A stretch of DNA of 64,000 nucleotides from FEN-299 sp963727765 (lineage in GTDB: Bacteria; Acidobacteriota; Vicinamibacteria; Vicinamibacterales; Fen-181), in assembly GCA_963727765.1 (NCBI GenBank), contig CAVSGZ010000011.1, positions 1 to 64,000 on the forward strand. The letters are read 5' to 3'. The notes under the pieces were generated by a model. The model did not search any database. It saw only the letters and a list, made by a program, of their open reading frames with translations, and was not told the DNA's origin. Shown here in pieces: positions 38,121 through 47,587 of this stretch. The position numbers and the translations under genes were made by a program. Positions within the stretch are counted from its first letter, which is position 1, and the number at the start of each line of letters is the position of its first letter.

Positions 38121-41100
38121 TATTTGAACATCGGATCCGGACTCACCGTCAGCTTCTTGGTGGCGACATCCTTGCCGTTCACCGTCAGCGTCACCTTGTA
38201 GACGCCCGGGTCCACCATGTTGCCGCCGAACCCGCCGCGCCCGCCACCGCCGCCGCGCATCCCGCCGCCCTGGCCAGCCACCGGCGCGCGGTTGAGGCCC
38301 CAGAAGACCTTCTGCAACCCCTTCTTGGCGCTCGGCGTGAGCGTCTGGATGGTCGTCCCCTCGAGGTCCTTGATCGTAACGGTGACCTTCTCGGCGTCGG
38401 TCTTGAGGTAGTAGTAGATCGTCGAGCCGACCGGCGGGTTGTCCACTTTGGCCAGCTCGCCGAGCGTGTCGCCGCGCCGCTCGAACCGGTTCCACTTGAT
38501 CGTGGTCTTCAGATCGAACAGGTGGGCGGCCTCGCCAAACACGGCCGGCGTGAACTCCTTGATCGGGCCGATGTCGGCCACCCAGATGCCCCGGCCGTAC
38601 GTGCCGATGGCCATCTCGCGGTCGCGCTTCTGGATCGCCAGGTCGCGGATCACGGTGTTCGGCGCCGAGGTCGAGAACGCCGTCCAGCTCTTGCCCTGGT
38701 CGATCGTCACGAACACGCCGTACTCGGTGCCGAGGTAGAGGACGCTGGCGTTGTCCGGGTCCTCCTCGACGTCGAAGATCGGGTTGTTCATGCCGCCCGA
38801 AATGTTCGTCCAGGTTTTGCCGAGGTCCTTGGTGACGAACAGCCAGGTGGTGTCCTCGTTGTTGGTGCGGTAGCCGCTGAAGCCCACGTAGGCTGTGTTG
38901 TCGTCGTGCGCCGACGCCACCACGCGCTTCACCCACCGGTCGCACGGGATGAGGTCACCCTTCGCGCCCGCCTTCGGCTTGCAGGCGACGTCGTAGAACT
39001 GGGCCATGATGCTGGTCCAGTTCACGCCGCCGTCCGGCGTCACCCACAAATTCCCGTCGTCGGTGCCGGCCCAGATGAGGCCCGGCTTCCGCGGCGACTC
39101 CGAAATGGTGTAGACGGTGGCCCACTGCAGGTTGGTCTTCTTGGCCTCCGCGAGCTTCTTCGGGTCGGCCTTCGAGAGATCGGGGCTGATGCGCACCCAC
39201 GATCCCGGCGCGCCCCGGCTCATCGAGCGCCACACGTACTGCGACCCGACATAGACGACGCCCGGGTTGTGAGGCGAGAGGACGATGGGCGCGTTCCACT
39301 GGAAGCGGAGCGGCGGCTGGCCGGCGGCGAGCTGCTGCGGCGTCAGGCGCGGCTGCAGCGAGCTGACCTCGCCGGTGCTGAGGTTCATCCGGCTCGACGC
39401 GCCGAACTGGCTCTCGTAGTAGACATACTCGGGATTCCACCAGTCGCGGACGACGACGAACGCGTCGCCGGTCGGCAGGTAGGTCCAGTCGTTGCCGAAC
39501 ATGCCGTAACTGTTGCGGTTCTGCGTTGGCCCGAGCCACGCGCCGTTGTCCTGCGTGCCGCCCATGACGTTGAAGGGCTGCTCGTTGTCCACCCACACGT
39601 CGTAGAACTGCTGGGCGTTGATGGTGGCCTTCTCGCTCCAGTGCTCGCCGCCGTCCCAGCTCTCGGCCACGCCGCCGTCGTTGCCGCTCAGGATGTGCTT
39701 GCCGTGGAGCGGGTCCACCCACACGTAGCGGTGGTCGACGTGGATGCGAGCGCTCTGGCCGCGGTCCCACGGGGCGACGGTGAACGTCTTGCCGGCGTCC
39801 TTGGATACGGTGGTGTTGGTGTCGCCGCAGTAGAGAATCTTGTCGTCGGTTCCATCGACCATGATCCGGCCGTAGTAGCCGCCCTCGGTCTGGTTGATCT
39901 GGGCGCTGCCGGCGATCGGCGCGCCGCCGCGGCCTCCGCGCTGGGCTTCCGGCTGGGCCGGCGCCGCCGGAGCGGCGGCCTGACCTCGGCCCTGCGCCGG
40001 CGTCCTGGCCGGTGCCTGGGCCTGCTGAGCCGGGGCCTGGCCGTCGGCGATGCCGAGCGCCGCGCGCCCCTCGGCCTCCTCGTTCTCGCGCGCCTGTGCC
40101 GCCGGGTCGAGCTCCTGCTCGGCCTCCTGCGGGATCGTCGGCGCGGCCGGCGTCGAGAGCTTGTACTCGGTCATCCGCTTCCAGGTCCTGCCCTGGTCGT
40201 CGGTGCGGTAGACCACGCCGTTCATCTTGACCGGCGCCGCATTGGCGATGGCGCCCTCGTAGAGGATCTCGAGGACGTTGCGGTTGACGAGCTGGAAACG
40301 GGCCTTGGCCTCGGTCGAATCAGCGGCGGGCGCCGGCTTGGCCATCAGCTTCTGGACTTCCTCGATGTTGGTGAGCAGGGCGGTGTTGTCCGGGTAGGCC
40401 TTCTTCGCCGCGGCCTGCAGCTTCGCGACGTCCGCGCCGCTCGTGGTTACGAAGTCCTTGTCCTGCACGAGCGCGTTGAACTTCGCCACCAGGTCGGCTT
40501 CGTCGCCGCCGGTGACCGGCGTGAACTTCGGCGCGAGCGCCGCCATGTCGGGCTTGATCTGGAACGCCTTGAACTTCGCCGCCGTCATGCCCTCGTGGAA
40601 CAGCACCGTGCCCATGGCCGCGCCGCCGAAGCCGCCGCCGCCCCCGCGCCCGCCGGCCGGTGCCACGCGGAAGTTGACCACGCCGTCGCGCTCGGGGAAG
40701 CCGACCACGACTTCCTCGTCCACGCGCGCGTAGATGATGTTCGGGTTCTTGTCGAAGTAAGCGAAGCCCACGCGCCCGAGAGGCGTGCCCTTGGCCGGCA
40801 GCCCCGCGGTCAGCCGCGTCCAGGTCTTGCCGCCGTCGGTCGATTTGAAGACGCCATTGTCCGCGTTGCGGTCGTCATAGGTCCACGCGCGGCGGTAGGG
40901 CTTGTAGGCGAAGGTGATGATGATGTTCGAGTTGCGGGGGTCGAGGTAGAGGTCGCTGACACCGCGGTCCTTCATCGGGCCCAGGTTCGCCCAGGTCTTG
41001 CCGCCGTTGGTCGACTTGAACAGGCCGCGCTCGCAGTCCATCTCGTTGTCGTAGAGCTTCCCCTCGGCCGCCGCGTAGACGATGTCGGGGTTCTTCGAGT

Positions 41101-41587
41101 CGACGGCGACCATCGGGATGAAGTAGCTCTTCTCCAAACCGATGTGCGTCCAGGTCTTGCCGGCGTCGGTGCTCTTCCACATCCCGTTGCCGTGCGTGCT
41201 GGCGCGGGCGTGCATCGGCTCACCGGTGCCGAGGTAGAGGATGTTGGGGTTCGACGGCGCGATGGCCAGCCAGCCCATGCTCTCGGTGCCGTAATGCTCG
41301 AAGATCGGCTCGAAGTGGGTGCCGCCGTCCTCGGTCTTCCAGATCCCGCCCGACGCCATGAGGGCGTAGTAGGTCTGGCTCTGCCCGCGCGGGACGGCGA
41401 ATCCGCTGGTCCGGCCCGAGAAGCTCATCGGGCCGACAAACCGCCACGAGAACTGGTTGAAATCTTCGGCGGTGACCAGGCTCGTGGCCTGCTGCTGCTG
41501 GCTCTGGGCGTAGTCGAACGCTCCGAGCACGCAGACGACGGCCGCCAAGGCGCTCAAGAACAGGAGTTTCCGTGATGACCTGAACAC
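38120..41587 (-). CDS. Secreted VPS10/sortilin-like Asp-box beta-propeller protein
   Basis: 1155-residue exported protein. A GTG at 41587 with AAGGAGG just upstream gives a proper signal peptide (LLFLSALAAVVCVLGAFDYA); a frame to 41668 adds a non-signal N-terminus. At least ten Asp-box repeats of the type S-x-D-x-G-x-T-W are visible, for example KSTDAGKTWTHIG, KSTDGGKTWTRL, SKDAGKTFTVAP, TKDLGKTWTNIS and TIDQGKSWTAFS. They predict one or two propellers like those of sialidases and VPS10 proteins. An A/P/Q/G/R-rich segment (QAQAPARTPAQGRGQA) interrupts the middle, and a last beta domain with PDPMFK ends it. Often annotated as glycosyl hydrolase, but no catalytic set is clear. Likely cell surface or outer membrane linked. 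Confidence 0.88.
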   Translation of the reverse strand: MFRSSRKLLFLSALAAVVCVLGAFDYAQSQQQQATSLVTAEDFNQFSWRFVGPMSFSGRTSGFAVPRGQSQTYYALMASGGIWKTEDGGTHFEPIFEHYGTESMGWLAIAPSNPNILYLGTGEPMHARASTHGNGMWKSTDAGKTWTHIGLEKSYFIPMVAVDSKNPDIVYAAAEGKLYDNEMDCERGLFKSTNGGKTWANLGPMKDRGVSDLYLDPRNSNIIITFAYKPYRRAWTYDDRNADNGVFKSTDGGKTWTRLTAGLPAKGTPLGRVGFAYFDKNPNIIYARVDEEVVVGFPERDGVVNFRVAPAGGRGGGGGFGGAAMGTVLFHEGMTAAKFKAFQIKPDMAALAPKFTPVTGGDEADLVAKFNALVQDKDFVTTSGADVAKLQAAAKKAYPDNTALLTNIEEVQKLMAKPAPAADSTEAKARFQLVNRNVLEILYEGAIANAAPVKMNGVVYRTDDQGRTWKRMTEYKLSTPAAPTIPQEAEQELDPAAQARENEEAEGRAALGIADGQAPAQQAQAPARTPAQGRGQAAAPAAPAQPEAQRGGRGGAPIAGSAQINQTEGGYYGRIMVDGTDDKILYCGDTNTTVSKDAGKTFTVAPWDRGQSARIHVDHRYVWVDPLHGKHILSGNDGGVAESWDGGEHWSEKATINAQQFYDVWVDNEQPFNVMGGTQDNGAWLGPTQNRNSYGMFGNDWTYLPTGDAFVVVRDWWNPEYVYYESQFGASSRMNLSTGEVSSLQPRLTPQQLAAGQPPLRFQWNAPIVLSPHNPGVVYVGSQYVWRSMSRGAPGSWVRISPDLSKADPKKLAEAKKTNLQWATVYTISESPRKPGLIWAGTDDGNLWVTPDGGVNWTSIMAQFYDVACKPKAGAKGDLIPCDRWVKRVVASAHDDNTAYVGFSGYRTNNEDTTWLFVTKDLGKTWTNISGGMNNPIFDVEEDPDNASVLYLGTEYGVFVTIDQGKSWTAFSTSAPNTVIRDLAIQKRDREMAIGTYGRGIWVADIGPIKEFTPAVFGEAAHLFDLKTTIKWNRFERRGDTLGELAKVDNPPVGSTIYYYLKTDAEKVTVTIKDLEGTTIQTLTPSAKKGLQKVFWGLNRAPVAGQGGGMRGGGGGRGGFGGNMVDPGVYKVTLTVNGKDVATKKLTVSPDPMFK

Positions 41588-41715
41588 TGCTCCTCCTTGT
41601 GGGAAGGCGAGGGAATCTGAAGGAACGCTCGACGAAGAGACCTCCGCCACGAGATCGGCGGCGATCATATCCCCTTACGCCGTCAGGCGGCTGGGCGTTT
41701 CAGGAGCCGCCGGCG

Positions 41716-41842
41716 TAATCGGGGGCTTCGCAGGGAAATCGGGGACTTCGCAGAGGAATCGGGACACTCGTGCCGATTGATGATCGTCAGAACCGATTGA
41801 CAACCGTCAGCTCCGATTCCTCAATCGTCAGTTCCGATGATG
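41716..41842. repeat. Family B 20-base repeat array (direct and inverted units)
   Basis: Three direct units, TAATCGGGGGCTTCGCAGGG (41716-41735), AAATCGGGGACTTCGCAGAG (41736-41755) and a shortened GAATCGGGACACTCG, are followed by three inverted-type units: CCGATTGATGATCGTCAGAA (41773-41792), CCGATTGACAACCGTCAGCT (41793-41812) and CCGATTCCTCAATCGTCAG (from 41813). The period is 20 bases. The last units overlap the 3' end of the acyl-CoA ligase gene; its stop codon and last residues H-H-H-H-R-N come from this repeat. A second array of the same family lies at 52597-52768. Confidence 0.75.
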
Positions 41843-43621
41843 ATGATGCGCCGAGGCGTACATCGCCTCGATCACCTCGGCATACTTCTTGGCGATGGCG
41901 GCGCGGATGTTCTTGAGCGTCGGCGTCAACTCGCCGGTCGCCTGGCTGAACCGCTCGGAGAGCAGGGTGAACTTCTTCACCTGCTCATGCTGCGGCAGCA
42001 CGGCCTGCCGCTCGTCGATCCGCTTGCCGATGAAGTCCACGATCCGATGGTCCTTGACCATCGCCCGCAGCGAGTCGAAGGTGAGCCCGCGGTCCCTGGC
42101 CCACTGCTCGAGCGCCTCGAAGTGCGGCACGACCAGCGCCGACACGTGTTGCCGCCCGTCGCCGATGGCCGCCACCTGCTCGATGTAGTAGTCCTGGCCG
42201 ATGACGGCCTCGATCCGGCTCGGCGCGATGTTCTTCCCGACCGAGGTGATGATGAGGTCCTTCTTGCGGTCGGTGATCCGCAGGAATCCCCGGTCGTCGA
42301 GCGCGCCGATGTCGCCGGTCTTGAACCAGCCGTCCTCGAACGCCTCGGCCGTCGCCGCTGGCTTCCCGTAGTAGCCGCGCATGACGTTGCGGCCGCGCAC
42401 GAGGATCTCGCCATCGGAGGCGATCTTCAGTTCGCAGCCGGGAATCACCTTGCCGACCGTCCCGAACTCGAAGTCGCCGGGCCGGTTGCACGTCACCATT
42501 GGCGCCGTCTCGGTCAGGCCGTAGCCCTCGCAGATGAGCAGCCCGGCGGCGAAGAAGAACTCCTCAATTTCCTTGGCCAGCGCCGCGCCGCCGGCCGAGA
42601 AGAAGTTCTTCGGCCCGCCGACGATGTCGCGGATCTTGTGGAGGACGAGACGGTCGGCCACGGCGTGCTCGGCCGAGAGCACCGGGCCGACGCGCCTGCC
42701 GCGCTTCACGGTGCGCGCGTAGCGGCCGCCCACGCCGACGGCCCACTCGAACAGCTTCCGTTTGAGCGCCGATCCCTGGCTGACCCTGTGCCGGGCCGTC
42801 GAGTGGATCTTCTCGTAGAGCCGCGGCACGCTCACCATGCAGGTCGGCCGCACCACTGGCATGACGTCGATGACGCGCTTCGGGTCTTCGAGGTAGAAGT
42901 TCTGCGCCCCGCGGTAGAGGACATAGAAGGTCCAGGCCCGCTCGTAGGCGTGGCTGAGCGGCAGGAAGCAGAGCGAGCGGTCCTGCTCGGTGACCGAGAA
43001 GAACCGGTCGAGCGCCTCGAACTGCACCACCAGGTTCTCGAAGGTGAGGACGACGCCCTTGGGCTCGCCCGTCGTGCCCGACGTGTAGATGATCGTCGCC
43101 ACGTCGTCGAGGCTGGCGGCCCCGCTGCGGGTCACGAGATCGGGCGACACCGGGTGGGCGAGCGGCACGGACATCGGGCACGAGTCGATCAGGTCCAGCG
43201 CGATCCCGGCGTCGAAGGAGACGACGCGCTCGATCGGGCCTGCGTTCCCGCGCACGCCGCCGAGGTGATGGTACTGCTCGGCGCCGCCGACGAAGACGAT
43301 CTTCGCGCCGGCGTCGCGGACGATGTACCCCGCCTGGAGGGCGGTGTTGGTCGGGTAGATGGGAACGGTAATGGCGCCGGCGGCGAGCGTGGCCAGGTCG
43401 GCGATCGTCCACCACGGGCTGTTCGCCGCGTAGATCGCGACCCTGTCACCCCGGCGGATGCCGGCATCGATGAGCCAGGAAGCCACGGCGTCGACGTGGG
43501 CGCCGAGTTGGCCGTAGGTGATCCCGCGCCACTCGGGGCCTTCCTCGTAGCGCATCGCCACGCCGTCGGGCGTCGCGGCGATGCGCCGCCGGATCAGCCT
43601 CACCAGGTGGTCGTAGGTCAC
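41828..43621 (-). CDS. Long-chain fatty acid-CoA ligase (AMP-forming)
   Basis: 597-residue adenylate-forming enzyme that activates fatty acids to acyl-CoA with ATP. P-loop motif TIIYTSGTTGEPKGVVLTFE, then the A5-type motif EGYGLTETAPMVTCNRPG, A7 WFKTGDIGALDDRGFLRITD with DRKKDLIITSVGKN, and the C-terminal catalytic lysine region GELTPTLKNIRA. It belongs to the FadD15/long-chain type with an insert of about 60 residues between A3 and A5. Its last residues lie in a repeat array, giving a natural four-histidine end. With the dehydrogenase and thiolase nearby it suggests fatty-acid use, but it is not in one operon with them. Confidence 0.93.
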   Translation of the reverse strand: MTYDHLVRLIRRRIAATPDGVAMRYEEGPEWRGITYGQLGAHVDAVASWLIDAGIRRGDRVAIYAANSPWWTIADLATLAAGAITVPIYPTNTALQAGYIVRDAGAKIVFVGGAEQYHHLGGVRGNAGPIERVVSFDAGIALDLIDSCPMSVPLAHPVSPDLVTRSGAASLDDVATIIYTSGTTGEPKGVVLTFENLVVQFEALDRFFSVTEQDRSLCFLPLSHAYERAWTFYVLYRGAQNFYLEDPKRVIDVMPVVRPTCMVSVPRLYEKIHSTARHRVSQGSALKRKLFEWAVGVGGRYARTVKRGRRVGPVLSAEHAVADRLVLHKIRDIVGGPKNFFSAGGAALAKEIEEFFFAAGLLICEGYGLTETAPMVTCNRPGDFEFGTVGKVIPGCELKIASDGEILVRGRNVMRGYYGKPAATAEAFEDGWFKTGDIGALDDRGFLRITDRKKDLIITSVGKNIAPSRIEAVIGQDYYIEQVAAIGDGRQHVSALVVPHFEALEQWARDRGLTFDSLRAMVKDHRIVDFIGKRIDERQAVLPQHEQVKKFTLLSERFSQATGELTPTLKNIRAAIAKKYAEVIEAMYASAHHHHRN

Positions 43622-43672
43622 GGGGGATATTCTAATCCCAAGAACAGGCTGACGGCGGACGGCCGACGGCGG

Positions 43673-45113
43673 TCAGCGTCGCTCGCGAGGCTCTGGACCG
43701 GCGATCTCCACGAACTTGGACCCGTCCCACCGGAGAACTGGCCACAGGAACCGGCTGTCGTACTCTGTGCTGAACGGATGGTCGAGCAGCCCTTCGCGTT
43801 CGAGTGCCCGATGGACCGGCTCCACCTTGTCTCCGAGCTCGGCCTTCGTCACGCGAAACTGAGAATCCAGGGTGTAGTGACTGGTCGCGCTCCGCTGAAG
43901 CTCGGGCGTCACGTGTTCGCCCGCCGCGTGCCTGAGGTCCACCATGACCTGGCCCAATGTGTCGACATACGCGTTCATGACCACAGAGTACGAACTCAGG
44001 GCGGCGGTGACATCAAGTCGCGGAAAGACCAGGAACGCGAGGGGCGCGCCTGCCGGGCAGCCAACGCACCGGTAGTAATCCTCGGCGGCTGGCGCGGCAC
44101 CGCTCGGATCCATAGCGTCCAGTACCGCAAGGCTGCCGCCTTTGAACTCGTTGCTGCACGCTCCAACGAACACGAGCGACCGCCCTGCGAGCTGCCATGT
44201 CACAACCGCGTAGATCTGCCCGTTGCTCCAGGTACTGCCCTTTGACGTGTCCCGAGACATCGAGTTTCTCGAGGACCGTGGGGAAGTCCCTGATGTGGGT
44301 GGACACGAACCAGATGTCGTGGGGTCGGCCGGGAAGGCCGGTGGTGGACACGAACGCACCGCGCCACGGCGGGCCGTAGGTCTGCTCGCCGAATCGAACC
44401 ACAGAAGGGGGCGCGTGATGAAACAGCAGATTGCCGCGATGGTCGAAGCAGTACAGACCGTGGCTGGTGGGCAGCCACGGCTCCGATACGAACAGCACCT
44501 CTAGGTTGCCGTCGCCGTCGATGTCGTCGATCACCACCGGCTGAAGGTCCTCGTTCGCCGCTGGCCCCTTCTGGTAAGCCGATTCGGTCAGGCGGAAATC
44601 GAAGGGATGTGTCCACAAGACGCGGCCAGCCCGGTCGAAGACGACCAGGGCGTTGTTGGCGACCTTCCAGGAAGCTGGTTGCTCGGCTGCCGCGCGATGG
44701 TCGACCCAGGTCCACGCGAGGGTGGCCAGGACGACCACCACGAGGACCGCGCCGCTCGCGACCCAGGCCGCCCTCCGCCGCGACATGGCGGGCCGGGCCG
44801 TGGCGCCCGGCTTGCCGCCGGTGGCTGCTGCGGCTCCATGCTTCGAATTGCCAGGCGCTTCGTTCGGGTCTGGCGGATCACCGGTGGCACTCTTTGCCGC
44901 CGCCGAATCCAGCCACCGCTCGATCTCCTCCACCAGCGCGTAGACAACTTCGCCTCCCCCCGTGCCAATCCGACGCACGGGGAGTCCCCCGTCCCTCTCC
45001 CAGCGTTGGACGGTTCGTACGCCTCTGTCGAGATACGAGGCGATTTCCTTCCAGCCGTTCAGGCGGATCGGGCGGGGCGGCGAACCGTTGTCGGTCGGGC
45101 CGTCAGATGGCAT
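43673..45113 (-). CDS. Membrane-tethered HTH protein with FG-GAP-like sensor (frameshifted)
   Basis: Reconstructed as about 480 residues. The N-terminus has a MerR/excisionase-type helix-turn-helix (LNGWKEIASYLDRGVRTVQRW, residues 18-38, continuing with ERDGGLPVRRI), then a low-complexity linker, a single membrane helix (about 115-137), and a periplasmic domain with an FG-GAP-like calcium motif DIDGDGN (197-203). It looks like a one-component membrane-bound transcription regulator of CadC/ToxR logic with a beta-propeller-like sensor. The frame breaks after about residue 294: removing one G of AAAGGG at 44238-44240 joins HVKG to STWSNGQIYAVVTWQLAG. Uninterrupted frames are 44013-45113 and 43673-44359. 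Assembly indel or broken gene. Confidence 0.75.
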
Positions 45114-45183
45114 GTGGAACTCATCCCCCGGGAGCGGCCGGAAGCATAGCCCAGGCCGTCAGAGCGCGCCAAGGGACCAATCG

Positions 45184-46587
45184 CTACGACATCCTCGCCC
45201 ACTTCACGAGCGTACCGAAGGTCGGCGGCTTACCGTACATCAGGAGCCCGACCTTGAAGACTCTGGCGGCGAACCAGAGCGCCGCGTAGACGCCGACGGC
45301 GCCCACGACGACCGACGCCCAGGCCTGCCACATCGGCGGCGGCGCCACCGAGGTCATCCGCAGCAGCATGACGAAGCTGCTGAACGGCGGGACGAAGCTG
45401 AGCACGACGGCGAGCAGCGAGTTGGGCTCCCGGCTGAGCGGCAGCCAGATGATCCACGGAATCATCATGATCATCATGATTGGCGTCATCAGCGACTGCG
45501 CTTCGCGCATCTCGTTGACCGCCGACCCGATGGCCGCCATCATCGACGCGAAGATGAAGTACGCGATCACGAAGAAGACCAGAAGGAACACCAGCAGGAA
45601 CGGATCGACCAGGCCGACGGTGGCGAACGACACAAGCGCCAGCACGCCCAGGCCGGCGTAGAGCGCCAGCACGAGCAGGCCCACGCACATCTGGCCCAGG
45701 ATCTTGCCGGTCATCAGTTCCATCGGCGACACCGCCGAGAGCAGCACTTCCACGACGCGGTTCGACTTCTCCTCGACGGTGGAGGTGAGCAGGTACTGGC
45801 CGCTCGTCATCACCGAGACCAGCAGGAGGATCATGAACGCGGCGGGGAGGATGGTGTTCAACTCCTTGTTCGTCGTGCGTTCCCCCTCCGCGGTGACCGT
45901 CCGCGAGTCGGGGCGAGGCACCGAGGTGAGCACCTTGATTCGCCCAGCGTCGAACCCTGACGCCTGCAGGCGGGACGCCACGATCGCCTCGCGCATGGCG
46001 GCGTGGAGGTCGTCCACGAGCCGGTCGTCCAGTTTGTCCCGCACGAACAGTTCGTAGGTCCCAAAGGCCTCCCGTCCGTCTGCAGGGCGGACGGCGTCCG
46101 CGTCCACGACGATGACCGCGAGCCGGGTGTCCGGCCCGGCCCCGTGGTCGGGTAGCGGCACCTTCAGCGGCGCCTTGGCTGCGTCCAGGTCGCTCCCGCC
46201 GGGCAGCGTGACCACCTGCAGGCGCGGCACCGACCCGAGCGCCGTGTCGATCGACTGCTTCACGGCGGCGCTCGCGCCGGGCGAGGCGGCGGTCGCGCCT
46301 CGAAGCGTCGCCGACGTGGCGTCTTCGATGTCGCGCGTCGTCTTCGCCCGCCGTTCCGCGAAGCGCTGGGGCGTGAGGTACGCGGCCACCCCTTCGGCCA
46401 CCGCGCCGGTGGGATCGATGATCACCACCTGCCCCTCGACCTTGGGCGGGGCCTTGGTCAGGTAGCGCGGCAGGAGGTAGATGATGAGCGCGATGGCCAG
46501 CGGCGCGACCAGGATCCCGAAGACGAATCCCTTCGTGGTGACCGTCGCCATGAATTCGCGTCCCGCGACGTACAGCATCTTCTTCAT
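45184..46587 (-). CDS. ABC-2 type transporter permease, NatB-like
   Basis: 467-residue membrane subunit of an ABC exporter. One N-terminal membrane helix (FVFGILVAPLAIALIIYLLP), a long extracytoplasmic domain of about 200 residues, and a C-terminal block of five or six helices starting at LPAAFMILLLVSVMTSGQYLL, with the ABC-2 motif STVEEKSNRVVEVLLSAVSP. This layout matches NatB/YhaP sodium or drug exporters. It overlaps the ATPase gene by 4 bases (ATGA), so the two subunits are made in step. Cargo unknown. Confidence 0.93.
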   Translation of the reverse strand: MKKMLYVAGREFMATVTTKGFVFGILVAPLAIALIIYLLPRYLTKAPPKVEGQVVIIDPTGAVAEGVAAYLTPQRFAERRAKTTRDIEDATSATLRGATAASPGASAAVKQSIDTALGSVPRLQVVTLPGGSDLDAAKAPLKVPLPDHGAGPDTRLAVIVVDADAVRPADGREAFGTYELFVRDKLDDRLVDDLHAAMREAIVASRLQASGFDAGRIKVLTSVPRPDSRTVTAEGERTTNKELNTILPAAFMILLLVSVMTSGQYLLTSTVEEKSNRVVEVLLSAVSPMELMTGKILGQMCVGLLVLALYAGLGVLALVSFATVGLVDPFLLVFLLVFFVIAYFIFASMMAAIGSAVNEMREAQSLMTPIMMIMMIPWIIWLPLSREPNSLLAVVLSFVPPFSSFVMLLRMTSVAPPPMWQAWASVVVGAVGVYAALWFAARVFKVGLLMYGKPPTFGTLVKWARMS

Positions 46588-47561
46588 CGCCGCCCCTCCC
46601 CCCCGTCGCGCACCGCGGCCCGCAGCCGCGCGTCATCGTCGGCCGCGGTGGCGGCCCCGCCGGTCACGATGCTGACGAACACGTCCTCGAGCGTGGGCCG
46701 CCTGATCTCGACACGCGACGCCGCGACGGCCGTGAGCAGCCGGGGCATCACCTCCGCGGCGCCGGCCGCGGGCTCGAGCGCGATGTCCCAGGCCTGGCCG
46801 TCCGGCACGACCGACGCCACACCGGCGAGCGCCCTGAGCTTCCCGGGATCGCTCGCGGGGTCGAGCGGCTCGAACAGGATCCGGTGTGGATCGAACGCCT
46901 CCCGGATGTCGGCTGTGGACCGGTCCAGCATCTTCCGGCCCCGGTGGATCATGACCACGTGGTCGCACAGCTGCTCGGCGTGCGTCATGATGTGCGTCGA
47001 GAAAACGATCGTCGCGCCCCGGCGGTGCTCCTCGAGAACGAGATCGCGGAAGCGCCGCTGGTTCACCGGGTCGAGGCCGCTGAACGGTTCGTCGAGGATC
47101 AGCAGGTCCGGGCGGTGGATGACCGCCGCGACGAACTGGACCTTCTGCTGCATCCCCTTCGACAGCTCCTGGCAGCGCTTGTTCTCACAGTCCGCGAGGT
47201 CCACCCGCTCGAGCCACTTCCGGACCTCGCCGCGCAGCCCGCTCCCGTCGAGCCCCTTCAGCCGGGCCATGTAGAGCAGGAACTCGCCGACGCGCATCCT
47301 CTTGTAGAGGCCGCGCTCCTCCGGCAGGTAGCCGATCCGATCCTTCGCCTCGAGCGCCGACGTCCGGCCGAGCACCGACAGCTCCCCGTGGTCCGGGAAG
47401 ATGATCGACAGGATCATCCGAATCATCGTCGTCTTGCCGGCGCCGTTCGGGCCGATGACGCCGTAGAGGCCGCCCTCGGGCACCTCGAGATCGAGGTCGG
47501 AGACGGCAACCGTCTCCCCGAACGTCTTGGTCAGCTTCTTCAGAACGATCGCGTCGGACAT
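46584..47561 (-). CDS. ABC transporter ATP-binding protein, NatA-like
   Basis: 325-residue ATPase subunit: Walker A GPNGAGKTT, Q-loop replaced as IGYLPEERGLYKRM (the DUF4162-type family), signature LSKGMQQKVQF, Walker B LLILDEPFSGLDP and the switch histidine in FSTHIM. A C-terminal DUF4162-like extension of about 80 residues follows. It powers the permease encoded directly downstream. The ATG at 47561 has GGGGAGG 9 bases upstream. The S9 peptidase gene precedes it by 26 bases on the same strand, so the three may be co-transcribed, perhaps linking export and periplasmic peptide processing. Confidence 0.95.
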   Translation of the reverse strand: MSDAIVLKKLTKTFGETVAVSDLDLEVPEGGLYGVIGPNGAGKTTMIRMILSIIFPDHGELSVLGRTSALEAKDRIGYLPEERGLYKRMRVGEFLLYMARLKGLDGSGLRGEVRKWLERVDLADCENKRCQELSKGMQQKVQFVAAVIHRPDLLILDEPFSGLDPVNQRRFRDLVLEEHRRGATIVFSTHIMTHAEQLCDHVVMIHRGRKMLDRSTADIREAFDPHRILFEPLDPASDPGKLRALAGVASVVPDGQAWDIALEPAAGAAEVMPRLLTAVAASRVEIRRPTLEDVFVSIVTGGAATAADDDARLRAAVRDGGEGRR

Positions 47562-47587
47562 AGTCGCGGGATCCTCCCCGGGCCGCC

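Noticed and set aside
38522..41575. Very long plus-strand open frame opposite the VPS10-like gene
   Set aside because: It is the antisense shadow of a GC-rich gene: Arg/Val/Ala/Asp/His-rich, no domain, no ribosome site. Similar shadows opposite 5185-7707, 27328-29058, 30406-31914, 41837-44245 and 55064-56191 were dropped for the same reason.
41716..41842. CRISPR array
   Set aside because: The 20-base units are contiguous without unique spacers, switch orientation midway, and no cas gene is near. The same holds for 52597-52768.
41828..41860. Vector or tag contamination, suggested by a four-histidine C-terminus
   Set aside because: The histidines come from a GAT run at the edge of a natural repeat array that has a second genomic copy.
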